Below, piece after piece: positions 24,307 through 33,879 of a stretch of DNA of 64,000 nucleotides. The stretch comes from Bacteroidales bacterium (GTDB taxonomy: Bacteria; Bacteroidota; Bacteroidia; Bacteroidales; UBA12077): contig JAGXLL010000005.1 of assembly GCA_018334675.1 (NCBI GenBank), forward strand, positions 1-64,000. The letters run 5' to 3'. The notes under the pieces were generated by a model. It ran no database searches, had not been told where the DNA came from, and saw nothing but the letters and a program-made list of their open reading frames with translations. The first letter of the stretch is position 1. Every line of letters starts with the position of its first letter. Position numbers and translations under genes: made by a program.

Positions 24307-25338
24307 TCACACGTTTTTATAATATTCCACGTCCTTTTTGTTGTTCAAATCGTCCACCTTTTCAATCAGGGCGGTTCGCTGCTCATCCGTAAGCTGTTCA
24401 AAACGTTTGGCCATGGCGACCTTTTCCCGGATCAACTGCGGATTTTCTGCACCGGTGATCAGCACACTCACAGGTAATGACCAGGCAAAGGAAAGGGCTT
24501 CCTCTATGTTGATATGGCCGGGTACAACCGGATTATTGGTATCCCAGATGGCATCGCCCCGCTGTACCTTTTTATTGAAGAAACGGCCGTCGGCCAGAGT
24601 CTTCATGGCCAAAACCCCCATGTTGCGATCCATCAGTCTTTGCATCAGGGTACGGATAAAGCTGTGTTCTGCACCGGCATCCACCACATTGACAGGGAGT
24701 TGACAGGTGTCGAAAAAAGAAGACCCGGTTTTGTCCAAGATGCGGGCATGGGCATAAGGATTATTATGGCCGGTAAATCCCACATAGCGTACCTTCCCTG
24801 ATTTCTTGGCTTCTGCGATCACCTCGAGTACTTCATTCTCTATACGTTTATCCACATCTTCCGGGGTTTGCAAGGAATGAACCTGCCACAGATCAATGAC
24901 ATCGGTATTGAAACGTTTCAGGGAACCTTCCAGGTGTTGGCGGGTGGTTCGAGCATCGGTAGAATAAGTCTTGGTCATAAGAAAAATATCATCCCGGTAT
25001 TTGGGTATCAGGTACTTACCATAACGCTCCTCGCTGAGGCCATCGCTGTATGATTCGGCATTGTCGAAAAAACGAATCCCGCCTTCCAGGGCAGCCTCGA
25101 TGGTGGCCTGGGCCTCCTTCTCAGTGGTCCAGCCAATATGATAACCACCAAGGCCCAGCATGGTAACCTTTTCTCCTGTATTTCCAAGCTTTCTTAGGGG
25201 CAACCTTTGACCTATCGGGTCTGTGGCCAGACTACCGGAGCCACCTGTTGAAAAGCCCCTGTAAGGGATCATCATACCTGCCGTTAGGCCAGCCAGGGTT
25301 TTAAGAAAATTTCTGCGGTCAGATGGTTTTTTTCTCAT
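24307..25338 (-). CDS. Aldo/keto reductase with twin-arginine signal
   Basis: The 343-residue protein begins with a Tat signal ('DRRNFLKTLAGLTAGMM', R8-R9), so it is exported folded with its cofactor. The AKR barrel follows: catalytic Asp and Tyr in 'DNAESYSDG', Lys in 'LMTKTYS', His in 'LWQVHSL' and 'YVGFTGHNNPYA' on a later strand. It is an NAD(P)H-dependent oxidoreductase of unknown substrate, possibly sugar-linked. Its own gene unit lies between the TraB gene (convergent) and the acyl-CoA synthetase gene (divergent). The Tat signal and cofactor type (NADPH) sit oddly together in the periplasm, as in several Bacteroidetes homologues. Confidence 0.88.
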   Translation of the reverse strand: MRKKPSDRRNFLKTLAGLTAGMMIPYRGFSTGGSGSLATDPIGQRLPLRKLGNTGEKVTMLGLGGYHIGWTTEKEAQATIEAALEGGIRFFDNAESYSDGLSEERYGKYLIPKYRDDIFLMTKTYSTDARTTRQHLEGSLKRFNTDVIDLWQVHSLQTPEDVDKRIENEVLEVIAEAKKSGKVRYVGFTGHNNPYAHARILDKTGSSFFDTCQLPVNVVDAGAEHSFIRTLMQRLMDRNMGVLAMKTLADGRFFNKKVQRGDAIWDTNNPVVPGHINIEEALSFAWSLPVSVLITGAENPQLIREKVAMAKRFEQLTDEQRTALIEKVDDLNNKKDVEYYKNV

Positions 25339-25646
25339 AATATAGATTTTGAAGGTTTTACAGAATAAAGCAATTGAATGCGGGTGGAACGGATGTATAG
25401 TAGTCTTACAAGTTACTAAAAATGCAGAAAAAATGAAAATACCCTCCCCGCCCGACTGAAAAAACTGTTATTTAAAAGACTCGCTACACACAAGCCTGTT
25501 TTTACAGCATCGTAGAAATACCTTAAGGCTGAATATTGATAGCATACTAAGGTACAACAATGTACGTTTTATTTTGTTATAAATATAAACAAGGTATTTG
25601 AAAAGTTATAGATTATTTTACCTTTGAATCTTTTTGGAGATATGTT
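25339..25646. other. Divergent intergenic region
   Basis: These 308 bases separate the aldo/keto reductase from the acyl-CoA synthetase. Apart from the promoter at 25597-25626, the sequence is AT-rich with no recognised feature and no credible small ORF. Confidence 0.45.
25597..25626 (+). promoter_or_regulatory. Promoter of the acyl-CoA synthetase gene
   Basis: TTTG at 25597-25600 and TACCTTTG at 25619-25626 are separated by 18 bases and match the Bacteroidetes -33 TTTG / -7 TAnnTTTG consensus. The start codon is 21 bases downstream, with 'ggaga' nearby. Confidence 0.65.
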
Positions 25647-27293
25647 ATGGCGGAAGATATTAAACTGACCCTCCCTGATTTGTTCAGTGAGACGGTGAGA
25701 AAGCATGGGAAGAGAGACGCGCTTGCCTTTGCAGGGGAAAAACCCAGGACATACGAAGAATTAAACCGGGAAATCCGGTCTTTGATGGCGTACCTGGAAT
25801 CTATGGGTGTGAAGTCCGGTGACAAGGTGGCCATACTCAGTGCCAATATGCCCAACTGGGGCATCACCTATCTGGCTGCCACCTTTATGGGAGCCGTTGC
25901 TGTGCCATTGCTGCCCGATTTTCATCCCAATGAGATCAGTCACATCCTCAACCATTCCGAATCCGGGGTATTATTTGTCTCTAAAGGCCTTCTAAACAAG
26001 GTATCAACGGAGAACAAACCCCATCTGGAACATATGATCCGCATCGATGATTTCACTCCGCTGACAGCCGACAAGGGCACCCCTTATTTTAATCCTGTGG
26101 CTGAACCTGAACATTCCTATCAGGTAGATGAGCAGCAGCCCGCCTCAATTATTTATACCTCAGGCACCACCGGCAAGTCAAAGGGGGTTGTGTTGTCCCA
26201 TAAAAATATTGCTTTCACGGCCACCAAAGTATTGAAAATTCAAGAAGTTTTACCGGGTGACCGGTTCTTGTCCATCCTTCCCCTTTCCCACACCTATGAA
26301 AATACGCTGGGATTCATTATTCCCATGTTCAACGGTGCGTGTGTTTATTATCTCAGCAAGCCGCCAACCCCGGCGATCTTGCTCCCGGCACTCAAGAAAG
26401 TAAAACCCACGCTGATGCTCTCTGTGCCGATGGTCATAGAAAAAATCTATCGCACAAAGGTCCTTCCCGGGCTCACCGGCAAGTGGTACATGAGGATGCT
26501 TTATCAGCTCCCGCCGGTTCGAAAAAAACTTCATCAGGTTGCGGGTCAAAAACTGATGCAAACCTTCGGCGGACAACTCAGATTTTTTGGTATCGGTGGG
26601 GCCAAACTGAACCATCAGGTAGAGAAATTCCTGCGCGAGGCCCGTTTCCCCTACGCCATTGGATATGGGTTAACTGAAACGGCTCCTCTGCTGGCAGGTA
26701 CCAACGCCGAAAACACCCAATTGCAATCCACCGGTCCTGCTATGGAAGGTGTAGAACTGAAGATTAACAACCCCGATCCGCTCACGGGTGAAGGCGAGAT
26801 ATGGGCCCGGGGCGACAATGTCATGATGGGGTATTACAAAGAACCCCAACTGACCCGGGATGTTATCACCGAGGATGGCTGGTTCAAAACCGGTGACCTG
26901 GGCGTATTGGACAGCAACAACTTCCTCTATATCAAGGGTCGACTCAAAAACATGATCGTTGGAGAAAATGGTGAAAACATTTATCCTGAAGAGATCGAAT
27001 CGGTGATCAATAACTTCAAACACGTAGTGGAATCATTGGTAGTGCGTAAGAAAGGCAAGCTGGTAGCCATGGTCCATTTCAATAAGGAAGAGATCATTCA
27101 GAAATACCAGGAATTGCGTGAAGAGATGCACCAGTATGCCGAAACCAAGGTAGAGGAGCTGCGCCAGGAACTGCGTGATTACATCAACGCCCGGGTAAAT
27201 CGTTTTTCAAGGGTTCAGACCATCTTCATCCAGAATGAACCTTTCCAAAAAACAGCCACCCACAAAATCAAGCGGTACCTTTATAACCGCTGA
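25647..27293 (+). CDS. Long-chain acyl-CoA synthetase / AMP-binding ligase
   Basis: A 548-residue ANL-superfamily enzyme that activates a fatty acid as acyl-AMP and passes it to CoA, at the cytoplasmic face of the membrane. The AMP-binding signature is 'IIYTSGTTGKSKGV' near residue 167, with 'YGLTETAPLLAG' near 340, 'WFKTGDLGVLDSNNFLYIKGR' near 410 and a C-terminal catalytic Lys in 'THKIKRYLYN'. The middle part is shortened relative to classical FadD, like the long-chain type of Bacteroidetes. The fatty-acid length is unknown. It is monocistronic, with a promoter at 25597 and a terminator at 27415. Confidence 0.92.
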   Translation: MAEDIKLTLPDLFSETVRKHGKRDALAFAGEKPRTYEELNREIRSLMAYLESMGVKSGDKVAILSANMPNWGITYLAATFMGAVAVPLLPDFHPNEISHILNHSESGVLFVSKGLLNKVSTENKPHLEHMIRIDDFTPLTADKGTPYFNPVAEPEHSYQVDEQQPASIIYTSGTTGKSKGVVLSHKNIAFTATKVLKIQEVLPGDRFLSILPLSHTYENTLGFIIPMFNGACVYYLSKPPTPAILLPALKKVKPTLMLSVPMVIEKIYRTKVLPGLTGKWYMRMLYQLPPVRKKLHQVAGQKLMQTFGGQLRFFGIGGAKLNHQVEKFLREARFPYAIGYGLTETAPLLAGTNAENTQLQSTGPAMEGVELKINNPDPLTGEGEIWARGDNVMMGYYKEPQLTRDVITEDGWFKTGDLGVLDSNNFLYIKGRLKNMIVGENGENIYPEEIESVINNFKHVVESLVVRKKGKLVAMVHFNKEEIIQKYQELREEMHQYAETKVEELRQELRDYINARVNRFSRVQTIFIQNEPFQKTATHKIKRYLYNR

Positions 27294-27414
27294 CATCAGC
27301 CAGCCGGTAACATTCATAGACCCCCTTGCAGGCTTTATTGTAAAAGGCCGGAGAGATTTCTTATGACCCGGATCGCAAAAACCCGGTTGCAGAACAACCT
27401 GAAACAAACACCAA

Positions 27415-27441
27415 ACCATCGGCTGGTGCCGGTGGTTTTTT
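27415..27441 (+). terminator. Rho-independent terminator downstream of the acyl-CoA synthetase gene
   Basis: Nine-base arms 27415-27423 (accatcggc) and 27428-27436 (gccggtggt), with one wobble pair and a four-base loop, are followed by T at 27436-27441. It lies about 120 bases past the stop and just before the convergent EEP gene. Confidence 0.75.
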
Positions 27442-27444
27442 ATC

Positions 27445-28305
27445 TCAGTGTAATTGTGCCTCCCAGGCCTGAATGCGGATCTCTGCCATCACCGGAAAGT
27501 GATCGGAGGGATAATGCAAATTCTCCGGATCACTCAAAACACCATAGCGTGTTACGGCAGCCCCGCGCACAAATATATAGTCGATCCTTCGTTTAACAGG
27601 CTTCTCAAAGTCGAATCCATTATAAGTGCCTTCGGGCCCGAAAGGTGGCTTCTCGGTTACATCATAGGCATCTTTCATCCTGTCGTTCAGGGTATCGATG
27701 GGGGGATCGCCCGGCTCGGCATTCAGATCACCCATCAGAACAACAGGATAGCCACTCCTATTGAGCTCGTCAATCTTCTTCAGAATCAGTTGGGCCGACT
27801 GATAACGGGCCTGCTCTCCCACATGATCGAAATGCGTGTTGAAAACCCATAAAGGCTGCTGGTGCTCCCGGTCTTCCAAAAGCACATAGGTGCATATGCG
27901 TTCCATAGCTGCATCCCATCCTACAGAGGGTTCCTCAGGTGTATCAGATAGCCAGAAAGTATTGGACCGGAGCAGGGAAAAACGACGGTTATCATAAAAG
28001 ATCGCCGAATACTCTCCCCCTGTTTTGCCGTCATCTCTACCCACTCCCTCATACTGATAGGGAGGCAGGGCCGAATCCAGGTAGTCGACCTGATGATGCA
28101 GTCCTTCCTGTATGCCGAAAACGGCAGGCTGATAAAATAACAACTGTTCAGCTACTTTTTCTTTACGGGCATCCCAAGCATTCGACCCGTCCTGCGGGTT
28201 GTCGAAGCGGATGTTGTAAGTCATCACCTTGACATGCTGTGCCTGTACCATGGTAACTGCCATCAGGGACAACATCATAACGAATAAAACCCTCCTGCTG
28301 TTCAT
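27445..28305 (-). CDS. Secreted endonuclease/exonuclease/phosphatase (EEP) family protein
   Basis: A 286-residue EEP-fold metal-dependent hydrolase with a signal peptide ('SLMAVTMVQAQ'). Catalytic blocks: 'VMTYNIRFDNPQDG', 'VFGIQEGLHHQ' (metal Glu), 'VFNTHFDHVGEQAR', 'VVLMGDLNAEPGDP' and 'YPSDHFPVMAEI' (catalytic His). Members cleave phosphodiesters in sugar, lipid or nucleic-acid substrates; the one here is periplasmic or outer-surface, and the substrate is unknown. The gene is convergent with the acyl-CoA synthetase. Confidence 0.9.
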   Translation of the reverse strand: MNSRRVLFVMMLSLMAVTMVQAQHVKVMTYNIRFDNPQDGSNAWDARKEKVAEQLLFYQPAVFGIQEGLHHQVDYLDSALPPYQYEGVGRDDGKTGGEYSAIFYDNRRFSLLRSNTFWLSDTPEEPSVGWDAAMERICTYVLLEDREHQQPLWVFNTHFDHVGEQARYQSAQLILKKIDELNRSGYPVVLMGDLNAEPGDPPIDTLNDRMKDAYDVTEKPPFGPEGTYNGFDFEKPVKRRIDYIFVRGAAVTRYGVLSDPENLHYPSDHFPVMAEIRIQAWEAQLH

Positions 28306-28379
28306 AGACCACTTTTGTTTTTCAGGGAGCCTGCCTGCTCCATGGTTTAATACAAATATGTACTTTCAAGGATCCTTTC

Positions 28380-28871
28380 TCATTTATGGGCTAAAAAAGG
28401 TATATCCTGTTCCTCCATATATCGCTTAATCCTTAGGGCATGGTCCTTATCTCCCTGGTTGAGCTCTTTGAACATACGTTCCATATCGTTTTCAACCGGC
28501 TTGTCCATGAAAGTCTGAAAATGAAATTCACCTGCACTTTCTTCAAAGGAATAAGCCTTATTAAATGCCTCTTTCCTAGAGCTTTGGTGATTTTTTAGTT
28601 GCTTAATAAATTCCGAAATCATTTGATTGCTCTGTTTAAGTTGGCTCAGGGAAGAGGGGATCAAATCCAGGGGGAACACCTGATGGGGCATGAAACTCTG
28701 CCTGCCCGAGCGCAACAAAGCGGCATGGTTTTTCTCCTCCATGACCAATGTCCAGCAGAATTGTTTATCCTGAGGGAAGACTTCGGCCATTTTCTCATAC
28801 AATGCAGCCATATTGTGCTCCAGCCTGATAGAAGCATCTATGAGCCGGTAAAGCTGTTCGGAGTCTCTCAT
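28380..28871 (-). CDS. Ferritin-like/rubrerythrin-like diiron-type protein
   Basis: The 163-residue helical protein has spaced acidic and His residues resembling a four-helix diiron fold: E18 on helix 1, 'MEEKNHA' (E46-x-x-H49) on helix 2, 'SFEESAGE' (E110/E111) on helix 3 and 'GDKDHALRI' (H144) on helix 4. Rubrerythrin rubredoxin Cys are absent. It is the last gene of a probable operon behind DUF169 (12-base gap) and a DoxX-like gene. A peroxide or O2 detoxification role is an inference from the fold pattern only. Confidence 0.65.
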   Translation of the reverse strand: MRDSEQLYRLIDASIRLEHNMAALYEKMAEVFPQDKQFCWTLVMEEKNHAALLRSGRQSFMPHQVFPLDLIPSSLSQLKQSNQMISEFIKQLKNHQSSRKEAFNKAYSFEESAGEFHFQTFMDKPVENDMERMFKELNQGDKDHALRIKRYMEEQDIPFLAHK

Positions 28872-28883
28872 AATTCCAGTAAA

Positions 28884-29639
28884 TTACTGCATCCTTTGAT
28901 GTATTGTCTTCCATGTATCGGTAATCAGGAAACTCTCTTCCATATAATCGATCAGTTGCTTCAACCGGCTGAAAGGTGTAGAAAAGGTCAGCTCATTCTC
29001 CTTGACACAAGGACGTGCCGAAGGATCGAACATACCCACCACGCTTCGCGGCTTTTCCTTGTCCTTTTCCAGATAGGGATAAAGAATGATTGAGCCGCAT
29101 CCACTGCTGAAGGGACTAATAACTCCGGCATTACCAACGAAATCATAATTGGCCAGCATAAACAGACCGGATAATACATCCGGTTGTGCAAAGAATACGG
29201 CGACTTCAGGTTCATCGGTTTCGGTAAGCTGGTCCCAGCGCTTAAAGATCAACCACTGATCATGCTTTCGAATGGTAGGGAAATCCTCCATCATTAACCG
29301 AACGGTTTCCGGATCATTTTTATAGCGTTCCCCTTCCATACCCATCTTACCGCAGGAAAGAAAATATTCGAAATCTTCACTGAGCTGGTCTGTAAAGCCT
29401 GCATATCGGCGTCCTCCTGCACAACCAATATTCTCGCTTCCGAAGGCCAGGGACTGACCATTTCGCACTTTATTCAAATCACAGATCAGACAGCTGTGGT
29501 TCCTGGGTTTGGGCCTGGGCTTGGGCCCAGTGTCAGCAGTACCGATTTCGTTATTATAAAAAAATACCAGGGGAAGTTCGGCATTCTTAAAATACCGTTT
29601 CCATAAATCTATAAACCGATCCCTTAATGAAGTATCCAT
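28884..29639 (-). CDS. DUF169 family protein
   Basis: The 251-residue protein has DUF169 features: a Cys pair near residue 50-53 ('NHSCLICDL'), 'ENIGCAGGRRYAGF' (C73), 'LSCGKMG' (C96) and the later 'SSGCGSIILYP' and 'ARPCVKENEL'. Several conserved Cys and the family's usual neighbours suggest a redox or metal-linked role, but the function is not known. ATG 29639 is used because the conserved region begins there; another in-frame ATG lies at 29675. It lies between a DoxX-like gene and the ferritin-like gene. Confidence 0.8.
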   Translation of the reverse strand: MDTSLRDRFIDLWKRYFKNAELPLVFFYNNEIGTADTGPKPRPKPRNHSCLICDLNKVRNGQSLAFGSENIGCAGGRRYAGFTDQLSEDFEYFLSCGKMGMEGERYKNDPETVRLMMEDFPTIRKHDQWLIFKRWDQLTETDEPEVAVFFAQPDVLSGLFMLANYDFVGNAGVISPFSSGCGSIILYPYLEKDKEKPRSVVGMFDPSARPCVKENELTFSTPFSRLKQLIDYMEESFLITDTWKTIHQRMQ

Positions 29640-29693
29640 AAAAAGTGTTTTGCACAAATTTAATAAATTATGCAAATAATAGGACCAGTTTAT

Positions 29694-30092
29694 TTACCTT
29701 GCTTTCAGCAAAGGTCTGTAATGATCAATATAAGCCCGCAGAAGGAGGATCTCTATACCGACCGTAAGGTATCCGGCAGCCCCTCCCAATGGGTCAAGAA
29801 ACAAATGATACAGCAGAATGTTCAGGGCGATTGGTGCAAAAGCCAGAATCATCAGAGGGGTAAAGCGATTAAAGAGAAGAAATATCCCGATTACCATTTC
29901 AATCCCATATAAAACAGGAAAAACGAAACCTGCCTCCGACATGGACTTCAAAAATTCAGCCGCTGGCGCAGGGGGTACAGGCATGGGCAAAAAACCTATA
30001 AATCCGTTTAAACTGAAAACCAAAAGGATCACTGCCAGCAAGATCCTGAGCACTTGAATTGTTTTATTGCTTGCTTTCATGGTAGATGTCAT
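29694..30092 (-). CDS. DoxX-like four-helix membrane protein
   Basis: A 132-residue inner-membrane protein with four hydrophobic helices, 'VLRILLAVILLVFSLNGF', 'FPVLYGIEMVIGIFLLFN', 'TPLMILAFAPIALNILLYH' and 'YLTVGIEILLLRAY', the DoxX/DoxD-like topology. DoxX-type proteins are linked to quinone or redox chemistry in other bacteria; nothing here proves this. It is the first gene of the presumed operon with DUF169 and the ferritin-like gene. Confidence 0.75.
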   Translation of the reverse strand: MTSTMKASNKTIQVLRILLAVILLVFSLNGFIGFLPMPVPPAPAAEFLKSMSEAGFVFPVLYGIEMVIGIFLLFNRFTPLMILAFAPIALNILLYHLFLDPLGGAAGYLTVGIEILLLRAYIDHYRPLLKAR

Positions 30093-30308
30093 TGTTTTGA
30101 TGAGTTAGTAAATATCTTCTAATGTTTAATTAATAACAAAACAGATCAAACAATCGGGGTAAACAAATGTTTGAATTCCACACAAATATTCTCATTACCA
30201 ACAAATTAGATTAATTAAAGCCTTTCCCATGTAAAGCCTTACTTATTCCCACCGGCATAAGGATAAGGGTAAACAAAATACGGTATAAAAAAAGCTGGTT
30301 CTGCACAA

Positions 30309-30354
30309 AAAAATCCTTTGCCTCCAGCCCGGGCCTTCACGCAAAGGATTTTTT
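30309..30354 (-). terminator. Strong terminator at the end of the fusion dehydrogenase gene
   Basis: Arms of 13 bases (30309-30321 and 30341-30353) surround a 19-base G/C-rich loop; on the minus strand it ends in a T run. It lies about 25 bases beyond the dehydrogenase stop. A T-run also occurs on the plus strand, so it may act in both directions. Confidence 0.85.
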
Positions 30355-30378
30355 CATGCAGGGTATATATGCCCGAAT

Positions 30379-33300
30379 TTACTTGAATGCTTTTTCCAGC
30401 AGGCCGTCGCCTTCGAGTTTGAGCCGGTCGAAATAATCGGGTGTATCGCGGCCCATCAGCTTATCGACATAAAGTTTGGCCAGATACTGTCCAAGCATGT
30501 ATCCCTGTCCTCTTAGTCCCAGGAAGAGGCCCAGGTCCGGATCGATTACCATCCTGGGTTCCACATAATAACCTGACCATACTGCCTGGAAGCCGACGGA
30601 AGAGAGTTTTGGGATCCAATTGGTAAAGATCTCAGTGGCAATGTTCATAAAGTCCTGAGAATTGACTTTCAGATTTTTTTCCGTTTCATTGGGTTCGACT
30701 GCCGGTGAGGCACAACCGATTACCTGACCGGTTTCAGCCAGTTGCTGCCCGTAGACAGCTACAAAACCTTTATATTTTCTTCGGTCGATCATCATAGGCA
30801 ATGGGTCACCACTGACACCCAGGTAAGGAAGCCTACGCGTGATAAACGCCTGGTGCTTAACCGAAAACAAACCTGTCTCAATGCCCATATTCCTGGCAAA
30901 ATGGTGGCCTTCGGGACCCAGGGCATTTACAAACACGTCGCTCTGGTATTCGATATATTCCTTATTGTGGTTGCGCACCAGCACCTTATAGGTAGGCCCA
31001 TCCTTGCGGATATCGATGACCTTGCAGTCTTCCTCGACCTGACCCCCTGCTTTCTCACCCAGGTGGCGTACCAGATCCAGCACCCGTCCGGGTGTTGACT
31101 GCCAGCACTTGCGGGTAACCAAAGCTGCCTTATAGGTATCCAGGTTGGGGTTGAAATGGGGGGACAACTCTTTCTGGAAATCCTTGGGTTCAATCATGTA
31201 GGCGTCGGACCATTCAATGGACTTCTCAAGGGTTTGATAAATGGCATCATCATGAGCGAAGGTCACATAACGGATGGGCCGGTAGTCAACATTGGCTGTC
31301 TCCTGAAGCTCCTGGAAGATGCGGTTGTTGTTGTTGGCAATCTCCGAGAGTTCAGGCAGACTAAAGTTGGGCCGTCCTCCGGCAATATTACGCCAGGAGG
31401 AGCCTCGGCCATAGTTGAGCAGTACCGGTTCCTCTCCGGCTTCAGCCAGATACCGAAAAAGGGCACTACCGCCTATACCGCCTCCGGCTACCAGGGAAGA
31501 TACCTTGACTTTCCTCACAGATCTGCCGTTATACAATGGTTCCACCCGCTCATGAATTGTTCGGGGATACAACTCACCCATAGCGATCTGGTTGGACATC
31601 GGCCCCCGGGGGGTGGCCTCGCCTACCAGCGACTTGTTATATTTGGGTAAAACCTGTTTGAGGCGCTTAATACAACGTTTTCCGCGGCAGGCGCCCATAC
31701 CCAGGCGGGTAGTATGCTTGATCTCGTCTACCGAGATGAACTTGCGCCCGCCTATTACTTCCAGGATATCTCCCAACTTGACATCATCGCAGTGACAAAT
31801 GTATTGTTCTGTCTCGAGACCATTTTTATGCGGCTCAAAACCAATACGATCCGGGTATTTTTCTTTGACAATGAAGCCCCGTACTTTAGGCAACTCTTCC
31901 CCGTGCACATCATGCGATTTGACACGGGCTATATGTGTTTTATTGGGTTTGCGCATGATCTTTTCTATCCTGCCCGCTCCCAGTTTCTCTCCATTGTTGT
32001 CTACCAGGTAAACCCCCGTATCCTCCTTAGCTTCCACCTCGATGGGCAGGAACAGCCAGTCCTTCTTTAGGTTATAACCAAAAATGGCCAATCCGGGACA
32101 TTGATAAACACACTGCATACATCCTGTACACTTATCATAGTCAATGACCGGAGCCGTGCTGGTAGAGGATTTGGTGATGGCACCGAAGGGACATACAAAA
32201 GCACAGGGGTTGCAGGCAAAACCGTGCAAGCAGTCAAGAACCACAAAAGGACGTTCCTGCATCCTCTCTTTGGAGGGCATTTGAGGTTCTTCCAGCACTT
32301 TCACCGGTTCCTGTTGTGAATCGATATATTCTTTTGAGATCTTCAGGTAATGGTTGTAATCATAGCGGTGGTTCATCTCTTCCATGATCTCATAGGCTAC
32401 CTGCTTACCTCTAAGCACAGCGCTGGTTCCTTCTCCGATGCGGATGGCATCACCTGCCCCATGACAGGCACGTCCAAAGACTTCCTTGCCCTTTGTCAGC
32501 AATACATCATCGGACACCAGTCCGGTACATATGTTGATCGCATCAATGTTATCAATGACTTTCTCAGTGCCGGGAATGGGTTCAAAGTTTTTGCTTTCAG
32601 CCACTACAGCTCCCTGAATGCCATCATAATTTTCATTGGGGATGGCTTTAAGCAGCTGGTGGGAAGTAATGATGGGAATGCCGAGCCTGCGAACCCGGTT
32701 GGCCTGAACCGGGAAGCCCCCTTCATGTGGCAGTGCCTCGACAATGGCTTGAACATTTGCGCCGGCCTGGGTGAGCTGGTAGGATGTGAGATAGCCGATA
32801 TTCCCGGCACCAACCGTCAGCACATTCCTGCCCAACAGGGTGCGCTCGATGTTCATCATCTTTTGAACCACGGCAGCGGTATAAACCCCGGGAACATCAT
32901 CATTCTCAAAAGCAGGCATAAAAGGAACGGCACCGGTAGCAATGATCAAATGGCCGGCGTCGACAAAATAGATCTCTTCGGTTTGTATATTTTTGACGGC
33001 TAACCGTTTACCTTCCAGAATATCCCACACAGTGGAGTTCAGAAAAATGCCTTCATGGGTGTCGCCTGCCAGCTCTTTGGCAATTTCGAAACCCCGCATG
33101 CCACCATATTTCTTTTCTTTCTCAAAGAAAAAGAACTGGTGGGTCTGCATAAGAAATTGTCCACCAATGCTTTCGTTGTTATCGATCACAAGGTTGTCGA
33201 TGTGGTGGTTATTCAGCTCTTCACGGGCTGCCAACCCGGCGGGGCCGGCGCCTATGATGGCTACATCGGTCTTGTATACGCGCTGTGCCTGGTCGGTGAC

Positions 33301-33612
33301 TACCTTCCGGGCCTTAGGTTCGTAATCGGATGGGATCTCCTCTACCTTACTGACACCATCTACCTTGGTGATACATATGCGCCTGACTTCGCCGTCAACC
33401 AACATCTCACAGGCACCGCATTTACCGATGCCACATTCCAGGCTTCTGTTCCGTCCTTCCAGGCTGTGGGAATGCACCGGGAAACCGGCCTGATGCAGGG
33501 CTGCTGCTAGGGTCAGTCCTTTCTCGCAGAGAACTTGATGCCCCTGGTAATCCAGGGTAACCTGTTCCCTTTGATCTATATCCAAAATAGGATGTTCATT
33601 GATCTTACGCAT
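30379..33612 (-). CDS. Multidomain flavo-iron-sulfur dehydrogenase (single-chain fusion)
   Basis: One 1077-residue chain contains, in order: a 2Fe-2S domain (C60, C65, C68, C80), a pyridine-nucleotide-disulfide oxidoreductase FAD/NAD domain (GAGPAG at 121, GAGNIG at 268), two 4Fe-4S motifs (C461, C467, C470, C474; C495, C498, C501, C505), a BFD-like 2Fe-2S domain (C606, C608, C642, C647), and a DAO-type FAD domain (GGGIGG at 710). These parts occur as separate gamma, alpha and beta subunits in HcnABC, opine oxidase and D-hydroxyproline/proline dehydrogenases. A soluble amine or imino-acid dehydrogenase feeding electrons to quinone or ferredoxin is an inference. The gene is solitary, with its own terminator. 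Confidence 0.85.
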   Translation of the reverse strand: MRKINEHPILDIDQREQVTLDYQGHQVLCEKGLTLAAALHQAGFPVHSHSLEGRNRSLECGIGKCGACEMLVDGEVRRICITKVDGVSKVEEIPSDYEPKARKVVTDQAQRVYKTDVAIIGAGPAGLAAREELNNHHIDNLVIDNNESIGGQFLMQTHQFFFFEKEKKYGGMRGFEIAKELAGDTHEGIFLNSTVWDILEGKRLAVKNIQTEEIYFVDAGHLIIATGAVPFMPAFENDDVPGVYTAAVVQKMMNIERTLLGRNVLTVGAGNIGYLTSYQLTQAGANVQAIVEALPHEGGFPVQANRVRRLGIPIITSHQLLKAIPNENYDGIQGAVVAESKNFEPIPGTEKVIDNIDAINICTGLVSDDVLLTKGKEVFGRACHGAGDAIRIGEGTSAVLRGKQVAYEIMEEMNHRYDYNHYLKISKEYIDSQQEPVKVLEEPQMPSKERMQERPFVVLDCLHGFACNPCAFVCPFGAITKSSTSTAPVIDYDKCTGCMQCVYQCPGLAIFGYNLKKDWLFLPIEVEAKEDTGVYLVDNNGEKLGAGRIEKIMRKPNKTHIARVKSHDVHGEELPKVRGFIVKEKYPDRIGFEPHKNGLETEQYICHCDDVKLGDILEVIGGRKFISVDEIKHTTRLGMGACRGKRCIKRLKQVLPKYNKSLVGEATPRGPMSNQIAMGELYPRTIHERVEPLYNGRSVRKVKVSSLVAGGGIGGSALFRYLAEAGEEPVLLNYGRGSSWRNIAGGRPNFSLPELSEIANNNNRIFQELQETANVDYRPIRYVTFAHDDAIYQTLEKSIEWSDAYMIEPKDFQKELSPHFNPNLDTYKAALVTRKCWQSTPGRVLDLVRHLGEKAGGQVEEDCKVIDIRKDGPTYKVLVRNHNKEYIEYQSDVFVNALGPEGHHFARNMGIETGLFSVKHQAFITRRLPYLGVSGDPLPMMIDRRKYKGFVAVYGQQLAETGQVIGCASPAVEPNETEKNLKVNSQDFMNIATEIFTNWIPKLSSVGFQAVWSGYYVEPRMVIDPDLGLFLGLRGQGYMLGQYLAKLYVDKLMGRDTPDYFDRLKLEGDGLLEKAFK

Positions 33613-33879
33613 AGTGAGTGGCTTTTACATAGTACACAATGCTTAAAGATCATGAAACCAACCCTAATTTTCAATGATTTTTATCAGGGGCGGTAACACC
33701 CTGCGAAGAATACCCCCCATAGGGGAAAAGAAAAAACAGGCGGGTTTTATTTAGACTCAAAATGAATAATGATGGCGAGCAGAAATTCTCTTTTCAACGA
33801 CCCCTGAAAAATCGTGATCCGAATACAAGGCTCATCCATTCACATAAACAACTGCTTGATAGATCCGTGCGGCGTATCA

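Noticed and set aside
30309-30354. Possible REP or MITE
   Set aside because: The T-run and its position just after a gene stop make it an ordinary rho-independent terminator.
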